37,782 bases of DNA from an uncultured Oscillospiraceae bacterium. Its GTDB lineage: Bacteria > Bacillota > Clostridia > Oscillospirales > Ruminococcaceae. The DNA lies in contig CAJFOJ010000026.1 in assembly GCA_904396495.1 (NCBI GenBank), forward strand, positions 1 to 37,782. Direction: 5' to 3'. The position numbers and the translations under genes were made by a program. This document shows, in pieces, positions 31,948 through 37,782 of the stretch (positions are counted from its first letter, which is position 1; each line of letters begins with the position of its first letter). A model generated the notes under the pieces. That model did no database searches, was not told where the DNA came from, and was given only the letters and a program-made list of their open reading frames with translations.

Positions 31948-32910
31948 ATGGAATTTCCCCTCCCCCTTCGGACCGCCCTGGAAGCCCGCCTGGACGGCAT
32001 CAAGCAGTCTCAACTGGCGGCGGACGCTCAAGCGATCAGCGCCCGCTACCGTGAGCAGAACGGCAGCGGTAAACGCCTTCTCACCACCGACAAAGAGGCG
32101 GCTGCCTACGCCGCCGCCCGGATGCCAGCCACCTTCGGGGCGGTGTCGGCCGCCCTGCAATGGGCTCTCATCTGCTGCGACATCCGCCCCGAAACCCTGC
32201 TGGACGTGGGAGCCGGTACCGGAGCCGCCTGCTGGGCGGCGGACGCCCTGCTAAACCTTCAAAAAATCACCTGCCTCGAACGGGAAGGGGCTATGCGCCG
32301 CCTTGGAGAAGCCCTGATGCAGTCCGGTTCTCCCGCCCTTCAGTCCGCCCGGTGGATCAGCCGGGATGTGACAAAAGAAGCCCTCGGCGAGACGGCGGAT
32401 CTGGTGGTCGCCTCCTACCTGCTCAACGAGCTTTCGGAGGAAGACCGACTCAAAGCGGCTCTCCAACTCTGGAACGCCACAAAGCAGATGCTTTTGCTGG
32501 TGGAACCCGGCACTCCTGCCGGATACGCCCATTTGCGGGAAATCCGCGCCCTGCTTCTAAAAGAAGGCGCTCATATGGCGGCTCCCTGCCCTCATCAAAA
32601 CGATTGCCCGCTCCCGGAGGACGACTGGTGCCATTTCACCTGCCGCGTCGCCCGCAGCCGCCTCCACAAGCAGCTAAAAGGCGGCGACGCCCCCTATGAA
32701 GACGAAAAGTTCTGTTACCTGGCCCTGACGAGGCGGCAAGCCGCGCCGGATGCCGTTCGTATCCTCCGCCATCCCCACATCGACCCGGGAAAAATCACCC
32801 TGAAGCTCTGCGCGAAAGAGGGACTCGTCACCCGGGAAGTCCGCAAAAAGGACGGCTCTCTTTTTAAAGCCGCCCGTAAATCCAACTGCGGCGACGCTTT
32901 TTCAGAATAA
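31948..32910 (+). CDS. Rsm22-family (mitoribosomal assembly-like) SAM methyltransferase
   Basis: The 320-residue protein has a SAM-binding core with LDVGAGTGAACWA (85-97), then LVVASYLLNELSEEDR. The Rsm22 cysteine cluster CPHQNDCPLPEDDWCHFTCRVARS holds Cys at 214, 220, 228 and 232, thought in homologues to hold an iron-sulfur cluster or zinc. The family is related to small-subunit ribosomal RNA methyltransferases; the bacterial target is unknown to me. I chose the ATG at 31948, with GGAG ten bases upstream, over the GTG at 31927, which precedes the ribosome site. It is 12 bases ahead of the peptidase gene. Confidence 0.85.
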   Translation: MEFPLPLRTALEARLDGIKQSQLAADAQAISARYREQNGSGKRLLTTDKEAAAYAAARMPATFGAVSAALQWALICCDIRPETLLDVGAGTGAACWAADALLNLQKITCLEREGAMRRLGEALMQSGSPALQSARWISRDVTKEALGETADLVVASYLLNELSEEDRLKAALQLWNATKQMLLLVEPGTPAGYAHLREIRALLLKEGAHMAAPCPHQNDCPLPEDDWCHFTCRVARSRLHKQLKGGDAPYEDEKFCYLALTRRQAAPDAVRILRHPHIDPGKITLKLCAKEGLVTREVRKKDGSLFKAARKSNCGDAFSE

Positions 32911-32922
32911 GGAGACGGTTTT

Positions 32923-33513
32923 ATGCTGATTCTTACCTCCAACGGCCTCTCTTCCAAAGCCCTGGCCGAGGAAGCCACCCGGCGTGTGTGCGGCAAATCA
33001 GCCGCCCTTGTCACCACTGCTTCGCTGGGCTACAAAGAAAATGACTGGCATGTTCCCCGCCTCACTGAGGAGCTGCGCTCCCTTGGATTATCAGTCAAAT
33101 GCTTTGATCTGGATCAAGAGCCGCCGGAGCGGCTCCTTTCCTTTGATGTTGTTGAGCTGATGGGCGGAAACCCTTTTTACCTGCTGAAACGGATGAAGGA
33201 AACAAATTGCGCCCCGGTTTTTCGAAAGCTTGAATCTGAGAAAATTATTATCGGCGTCAGCGCTGGAAGCCTTGTACTGCAAAATTCGATCGAGTTGGCC
33301 GCCGGGTTTACCCCGGAAATGAACCGGGGTGTTGGCCTTTTCGACCTGTCCGGCCTTGGACTCACGGATTTGGAAATTTTCCCCCACTACCACAAATTTC
33401 TCCCCCGATTCGACCGGTTGGAAGAGCGGATACAGGAATATGAAAGCCAAAAAGGCTGTACGGTCATACGCCTCGACGACGGGAAGGGAATTTTTGAGGG
33501 AAATGTCCTGTAA
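32923..33513 (+). CDS. Peptidase E-like S51 family protein
   Basis: The 196-residue protein fits the S51 dipeptidase/cyanophycinase fold. The nucleophile motif is IIGVSAGSLVLQ, and a likely His/acid partner lies in LEIFPHYHKF. The DVVELMGGNPFYLL segment matches the family. Peptidase E removes N-terminal Asp from dipeptides; this short member may differ in substrate. AAGGAGAC precedes the ATG, and the gene is co-transcribed with the Rsm22 gene. Confidence 0.8.
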   Translation: MLILTSNGLSSKALAEEATRRVCGKSAALVTTASLGYKENDWHVPRLTEELRSLGLSVKCFDLDQEPPERLLSFDVVELMGGNPFYLLKRMKETNCAPVFRKLESEKIIIGVSAGSLVLQNSIELAAGFTPEMNRGVGLFDLSGLGLTDLEIFPHYHKFLPRFDRLEERIQEYESQKGCTVIRLDDGKGIFEGNVL

Positions 33514-33535
33514 AGCAACGAAACTTTACATATAG

Positions 33536-33571
33536 AAAAACGCCCTCGGCATCGCATCTGCCGGGGCGTTT
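33536..33571. terminator. Bidirectional terminator between peptidase and EEP genes
   Basis: AAAACGCCC(T)CGGCA pairs with TGCCGGGGCGTTTT, with one bulged T and a 7-base loop. Flanking A- and T-runs allow use by both converging genes. Confidence 0.85.
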
Positions 33572-33609
33572 TCAATTTAAAAATCTACTGTGAACAAAAC
33601 GAAAAAATC

Positions 33610-34425
33610 TTACCGACCGGCGTTTTCCTCCCTTAGCCGCAAAACCGCAACCAGCGGGAAGTGGTCGGAAGGGTACATGCCGTCGATGGCGGTGGTGTCG
33701 ATGTAGGCGTCGTCGATTTCAAACTCCTCGCTGACGAAGATATAATCGATGGGCTGTTCTTTGTACTTGCCCTTAAAACCGTGGTAGGTGTTGCGAATTT
33801 CCCCCGCGTCAAAACTCTGATAGATGTTTGTGAGCTTGATGTCGTCGAAGGTGTGGAGGTTCTCGCTCAAAATTCGGATGGGCTTGCTGTCGGGCTTGCA
33901 GTTTAAGTCCCCCATGAGGATGGTGGGCAGCTTTTCGATGGTGTTTAATTTGTGCATGTATTCTAAGATGATTTTGACGCTCAGCGTCCGCGCCATGGGG
34001 CAGACGTGGTCAAAATGGGTGTTAAACACCCGGATGCGCCGTCCGAAATGCCGCACATAGAGCTCGCAGACGGTGCAAATCCGCGGAAAGATGGAAAAAT
34101 AGGCCCGGCTCCCGTATTTTTCCGGCTTTTTGGAAAGCCAGAAGGTTTTATTGAATTTTACGTCGGTTGGCCTACCCTTAAACAGGATGGCCGACTCCTC
34201 GTTTTGCAGCTTCCTTGTCCGCCCAAAGCCGAACACGCTGTAATCTCTGAGCATGGCCCGGATATCTTCCTCCATCGACGGCAGCAATTCCTGCACGCCG
34301 ATGATGGTGGCGCCGGATTCCTCGATCATCCGCCTAACCAGTTCCCGCCGGGTGCGCCAGCGGTTTTGGCGGGCGAAGAAGGAATCCCGTTTTAAATTGA
34401 ATGAAGCAACTTTAATGGCCGTCAT
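33610..34425 (-). CDS. Endonuclease/exonuclease/phosphatase-family protein
   Basis: The 271-residue protein has the EEP landmarks: VASFNLKRD (Asn), GVQELLPS (metal Glu), VFNTHFDHV, LMGDLNCKPDS (catalytic Asp and Asn) and YPSDHFPLVAVL (Asp-His at the end). The fold includes DNase I, exonuclease III, sphingomyelinases and phosphatases; the substrate cannot be told. I chose the ATG at 34425 because GGGAGG lies six bases before it; the frame from 34473 would place this site internally. It has no signal peptide. Confidence 0.85.
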   Translation of the reverse strand: MTAIKVASFNLKRDSFFARQNRWRTRRELVRRMIEESGATIIGVQELLPSMEEDIRAMLRDYSVFGFGRTRKLQNEESAILFKGRPTDVKFNKTFWLSKKPEKYGSRAYFSIFPRICTVCELYVRHFGRRIRVFNTHFDHVCPMARTLSVKIILEYMHKLNTIEKLPTILMGDLNCKPDSKPIRILSENLHTFDDIKLTNIYQSFDAGEIRNTYHGFKGKYKEQPIDYIFVSEEFEIDDAYIDTTAIDGMYPSDHFPLVAVLRLREENAGR

Positions 34426-34663
34426 GCCGCTTCCTCCCTGAACTTGCGATTTGGACTTCCTTACATATATCAAAACGCAGCAGAGGTGGAGCTCACCTCA
34501 ACTCAAAGCAAAATATTTCGAATTTTTCTTGGCTGCATTCCTATATTATACCCTTTTTTGCGTAAAAGCAACAAAATTTTTGTAATTTATCTGTATAAAC
34601 CGTTCTAAAACAGATAGATTTTTCCCATCTTCTATCGAATTTTTATCAACTTCCTAAAAAGGA

Positions 34664-34691
34664 TTGCATCGGCTTTTCCTTGTGCTATACT
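34664..34691 (+). promoter_or_regulatory. Promoter for the GH35 gene
   Basis: TTGCAT (34664-34669) and TATACT (34686-34691) are 16 bases apart. The rest of the 332-base divergent region 34426-34757 is AT-rich and shows no gene or clear operator. Confidence 0.6.
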
Positions 34692-34757
34692 GATTACAGA
34701 ATATCCTGGAGTGCGATCCGCTCCCATTTCAAAAAATTCAGTAAGGAGAACGCCACC

Positions 34758-36899
34758 ATGCCAAAAATCACCTTTGATACCGACAGCTATTATCTCGACG
34801 GGAAGCCCTTCTTTTTCTATTCAGGGGAAATCCCCTATTTTCGCGTACCCCGAAAGGACTGGCGCTTCCGCCTGCAAAAGCTCAAAGACGCCGGTGCAAA
34901 CTGCGTATCCACCTATATTCCCTGGGGCTTCCACGAGCCGGAGGAGGGGTCTGTTTCCTTCGAGCCGGACAGCCAGAAGGACTTAGACGGCTTTTTAGCC
35001 CTCTGCGCCGAGGTGGGCCTTTTCGTCGTCTGCCGCCCCGGCCCCCATTGCTACAGTGAACTGCGGTTTGAAGGCCTTCCCGACTGGCTCTGCGAAAACT
35101 ACCCCCAGATCCGAGCCACAGATTTTGACGGTAAGTCCTTCCGCTCCTCCTCTGTCTCCTACCTCCACCCCATTTTTCTTGAAAAGGCAAAAAAATGGTT
35201 TGACGCGGTGATGCCTGTCATTCAAAAACACACCCTCTCCAATGGCGGGACGGTGGCCTTTATCCAGTTAGACAACGAAATCGGCGGCACCCATGAGTGG
35301 ATCTGGGGCGGCTACGACTATAACCCGGAAACCATCGGGCTTTTTGAAGAAAACGGACGGTATCCCCATTTCCTCAAAAGCCGTTACCACAGCATTGAGG
35401 CGCTAAACGACCACTACGGGACGGATTTTCCCGATTTTGCCCATGTAGAATACGGCAAAACCAACAACCCCTCTACACTCTATGAAGCAAGGCGGTATGA
35501 GGATTATCTCCACTTCACTTTTGAGATGGAAGCGGAATATTTGGAGACGCTGGCAAACTGGTGCGGCGCATACATAAACGACTGCATCCTCATTCACAAC
35601 AGCGGCACCGGCATCATGAACCCCCATTTTCAGGAGGCAGCCCGACGGCTGGGCAAAAAATTTCTCCTTGGCTCCGATCACTACTACAATCTGGGCAGCC
35701 ACTGGCCCCAGAACAACCCCACCCCTCAGTTTGTATCTCAGTGCTTTCTCTCGATGGAAATGCTGCGGATGATGGGCTTCCCGCCCAGTATTTTCGAGTT
35801 TCCCGCCGGTTCTATCGGAAGCTGGCCCCCCATCACCCGCCAGGACCTTCAGTGCGACGCCATGGCGCATCTGGCTTTCGGGATGAAAGGGCTTAATTAC
35901 TACATTTTCTCCGGCGGCCCAAATCCGGAAAAGATGGGCAGTACCGTCATCGACTACGACTACTCCGCCCCCATCGGCTCCAAAAACCAGATTCGCCCCC
36001 ACTACAAAGCGTTGGAAGAAGTCGGCCGCTACCTGGAAGAAAACCGCGACCTGGCCCTGTCCAAACGGGCCACCGACTTAAAAATCGCCATCGACTTGGA
36101 GCACGTCCGCAGCGATTACTACAAACAAGACATCGGGTTCGGCCTGGGACATAAAGAACTGTATCAGTTCCTCCATCTGGGGCTTCTCTGCACCGCATTC
36201 TGCGGCTCCTATTCCCCGGAAATTCTGGACATCCACACCCCCTCTGCCTTTATGAACCTTTCGACGCCCCTCATCGTCCCGTCGTCGGCCGTCATGGCGA
36301 AGAGCGTCCAGCAAAACCTCGTAAACTTTCTCAAAAAAGGCGGCAAGCTGCTCATTCTGCCCATGCTCCCGGAAATGGACGAATTCCTCTCCCCCTGTAC
36401 CATTCTGCGGGATTATCTGGGCGGCGGCAAAACCAGGCCCTTTTCCTACGACATGCCGCTGTTTGAGCTGGAACAATTCGGACCTGCGATCAAATCCCAG
36501 GGAAAACTCTACGAGACCGCCGTCCTGCCTGACGGGGCAAAGCGGCTGGGCTTCGACCCCATTACTAGCAAGCTGGCGGCCTGGGAAGAAGAGACGGAAA
36601 ACGGCGGGAAGGCCATCTGGCTGGGCTTTCACTGGAATTACTGCGACGAAGGGCAGACCCGGATGCTGGAATTTGTCCTCTCCCGCCTGGGCTACGACGG
36701 GCACAAGGCGGTGGAATGCGACAATCCCAACCTGTGGGCTATCTTGCGCACCACCAAAAGCCGCGCCGTCCTCTATGTGATGAACCTGTTCACCCAGGAA
36801 ATGAGCGGAACCGTTTCCCTCAACCTGTCCACAGGCCGGGAAGCAAAAGAAATAACCGTTCCGGCCATGGATGTCCTGACGTTGGAGTTTCCGCTTTAG
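34758..36899 (+). CDS. Glycoside hydrolase family 35 beta-galactosidase
   Basis: The 713-residue protein has a GH35 TIM barrel: FFFYSGEIPYFRVPRKDW, NCVSTYIPWGFHEP and RPGPHCYSELRFEGLPDWL. The acid/base Glu is in FIQLDNEIGG (E174) and the likely nucleophile Glu in SIFEFPAGSIGSW (E347). It hydrolyses terminal beta-galactosides; many gut Firmicutes use such enzymes on host or plant glycans. It lacks a signal peptide and so acts on imported oligosaccharides. No transporter is adjacent. I chose the ATG at 34758, where AAGGAG is nine bases upstream. A C-terminal glutamine amidotransferase-like/beta-sandwich region follows the barrel. Confidence 0.88.
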   Translation: MPKITFDTDSYYLDGKPFFFYSGEIPYFRVPRKDWRFRLQKLKDAGANCVSTYIPWGFHEPEEGSVSFEPDSQKDLDGFLALCAEVGLFVVCRPGPHCYSELRFEGLPDWLCENYPQIRATDFDGKSFRSSSVSYLHPIFLEKAKKWFDAVMPVIQKHTLSNGGTVAFIQLDNEIGGTHEWIWGGYDYNPETIGLFEENGRYPHFLKSRYHSIEALNDHYGTDFPDFAHVEYGKTNNPSTLYEARRYEDYLHFTFEMEAEYLETLANWCGAYINDCILIHNSGTGIMNPHFQEAARRLGKKFLLGSDHYYNLGSHWPQNNPTPQFVSQCFLSMEMLRMMGFPPSIFEFPAGSIGSWPPITRQDLQCDAMAHLAFGMKGLNYYIFSGGPNPEKMGSTVIDYDYSAPIGSKNQIRPHYKALEEVGRYLEENRDLALSKRATDLKIAIDLEHVRSDYYKQDIGFGLGHKELYQFLHLGLLCTAFCGSYSPEILDIHTPSAFMNLSTPLIVPSSAVMAKSVQQNLVNFLKKGGKLLILPMLPEMDEFLSPCTILRDYLGGGKTRPFSYDMPLFELEQFGPAIKSQGKLYETAVLPDGAKRLGFDPITSKLAAWEEETENGGKAIWLGFHWNYCDEGQTRMLEFVLSRLGYDGHKAVECDNPNLWAILRTTKSRAVLYVMNLFTQEMSGTVSLNLSTGREAKEITVPAMDVLTLEFPL

Positions 36900-36938
36900 T
36901 TTTTAAACCTGCATCAACCAACATTATCTTACTGAAAC

Positions 36939-36966
36939 AAAAAGCGCCCTATATAAGGCGCTTTTT
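36939..36966. terminator. Bidirectional terminator between GH35 and methyltransferase genes
   Basis: A perfect 10-bp stem AAAAAGCGCC/GGCGCTTTTT with an 8-base loop serves the two converging genes. Confidence 0.9.
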
Positions 36967-36970
36967 CGTT

Positions 36971-37678
36971 CTACTTTTTCTGTGCTGAGACGATGAGCAT
37001 CATGGGCCGGCGCAGTTCGTCCTCCATGCCCTCCACCTCCCGGAGCATTTTCTCCGACGGCTTTGGCTCCACCACCCGCAAAATCGAAAATCCGCTCGTC
37101 AGCAACCCGTCCAGGTAGGTGGTCAGCGTCCGGTGATATTTTAAAACCTCCTCGCCCAAAAATACCGCCTCCCGTTCCCCCTCGTAAAAATATCGGTCAA
37201 CCGGGAAGTGGAGAATGTTTCCCTTTTCATCGTAATACCAGTCCTGGCTCCCATAGGCAGTGAAGATGGGATGCTCCACCGTAAACACCAGATTTCCTCC
37301 CCTTTTGAGCCAACGGGAGGCCTTTTCCAAAAATTCATCGTAGGACGCCAGATAATGGAGCATCAGCGAACAGATGATAATGTCAAAGCTCTCTGCCGGG
37401 AATTCGCTGTCCTCAAAGGCCTCGCAGCGGTAATCAATACCGGGCAGGGCGTTTTTTTGGCGGGCGGCGGCGATCATTTTTTCGGAAATGTCGCAGGCCG
37501 TCACCGACAACGCCCCATGTTCTATGACGTAGGCAGCGTGCCATCCATAGCCGCAGCCCAAATCGAGAACCGCCTTTCCCTCAAAATCCGGGAGGAGTTT
37601 TTGTAAGGTCTCCCACTCCCCCGCGCCATCGAGGCCCTGCTTGCTCCTCGCCATTTGGGCGTATTTTTCAAAAAACAC
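36971..37678 (-). CDS. Class I SAM-dependent methyltransferase, start codon uncertain
   Basis: The 235-residue frame has the SAM motif VLDLGCGYGWHAAYV, then VTACDISEKMI, the acidic IIICSLMLHYL segment and KRGGNLVFTVEHPIF. Methyl acceptor unknown. I give the GTG at 37676-37678, the first possible start in this frame, but homology seems to run on upstream: KENKYDDEV is encoded before it, with no ATG, GTG or TTG before a TGA at about 37712. Homologues I remember begin MKENKYDD. The true start may have been lost by a small deletion in the A-run near 37703, or another codon is used. Confidence 0.75.
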   Translation of the reverse strand: MFFEKYAQMARSKQGLDGAGEWETLQKLLPDFEGKAVLDLGCGYGWHAAYVIEHGALSVTACDISEKMIAAARQKNALPGIDYRCEAFEDSEFPAESFDIIICSLMLHYLASYDEFLEKASRWLKRGGNLVFTVEHPIFTAYGSQDWYYDEKGNILHFPVDRYFYEGEREAVFLGEEVLKYHRTLTTYLDGLLTSGFSILRVVEPKPSEKMLREVEGMEDELRRPMMLIVSAQKK

Positions 37679-37750
37679 CTCATCGTCATACTTGTTCTCT
37701 TTGCCACAATGTCAAGTGGTAAATTCAAAGTTTGATATTAAGATGTTTGA

Positions 37751-37782
37751 GGCAAATTTCTTGACAAATAAATTGATTTGCC
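37751..37782 (+). promoter_or_regulatory. Inverted repeat around a -35-like hexamer at the right edge
   Basis: GGCAAAT (37751-37757) and ATTTGCC (37776-37782) are inverted copies flanking TTGACA (37761-37766). The gene it would serve lies beyond the window. Confidence 0.35.

Noticed and set aside
1..37782. CRISPR array, insertion sequence or rRNA
   Set aside because: I saw no regularly spaced short repeats, transposase motifs or rRNA sequence while reading either strand.

Overview
The window looks like chromosome of a low-to-mid GC Clostridia bacterium, most likely an Oscillospiraceae/Ruminococcaceae-type gut anaerobe. The evidence is the gene order of the translation cluster (rimP-nusA-rnpM-ylxQ-infB-rbfA-nrnA-truB-ribF) and of the envelope/isoprenoid cluster (pyrH-frr-uppS-cdsA-dxr-rseP), strong Shine-Dalgarno sites, consensus sigma-A promoters, and two exact Spo0A boxes. 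No taxonomic marker such as rRNA is present, so the family-level placement is inference.

Layout. 1-2000 (GC-rich): a 5'-truncated GGDEF diguanylate cyclase, mscL, a terminator-rich block with no recognisable gene, and a reverse-strand tRNA-Ser(CGA). 2050-6265 (lower GC, accessory-like): an N-acetylmuramoyl-L-alanine amidase with an SH3b domain, two tandem tRNA-Leu genes with a perfect promoter, then a small block holding a frameshifted S66 LD-carboxypeptidase/MccF-type gene and an MFS transporter. That block is bracketed by two ~74-bp direct repeats. 6266-8867: divergent fucO-type lactaldehyde reductase and a TIM-barrel sugar isomerase/epimerase. 8868-9683: AT-rich control region with Spo0A boxes, then two tiny genes (ribbon-helix-helix protein and a CxxC zinc-ribbon protein).

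9684-18228: the transcription/translation operon, with a terminator-like leader hairpin and an internal terminator between infB and rbfA. 18332-21583: one very large protein fusing an endonuclease Q-type PHP nuclease with a zinc site to a UvrD/PcrA-type helicase. It has two sequences that fit the sliding-clamp binding motif and is the most novel-looking item here. 21790-26222 (reverse strand): a six-gene redox operon (flavodoxin, two aldo/keto reductases, MerR regulator, iron-type alcohol dehydrogenase, carboxymuconolactone decarboxylase-family protein). It lies behind a textbook MerR promoter with a 19-bp spacer and a 7-4-7 dyad. The regulator has Cys52 and the gene set resembles the Bacillus AdhR carbonyl-stress regulon, so an aldehyde/electrophile response is inferred.

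26366-31757 (reverse): rseP, dxr, cdsA, uppS, frr and pyrH as one operon with its own promoter and a terminal hairpin. 31869-33571: an Rsm22-type methyltransferase and a peptidase E-like protein as a two-gene operon. 33610-37678: an endonuclease/exonuclease/phosphatase-family protein, a cytoplasmic GH35 beta-galactosidase, and a SAM methyltransferase whose natural start codon seems to be lost. The right edge holds an inverted repeat around a -35-like element whose gene lies outside the window. I saw no CRISPR array, insertion sequence, transposase, integrase or rRNA gene.
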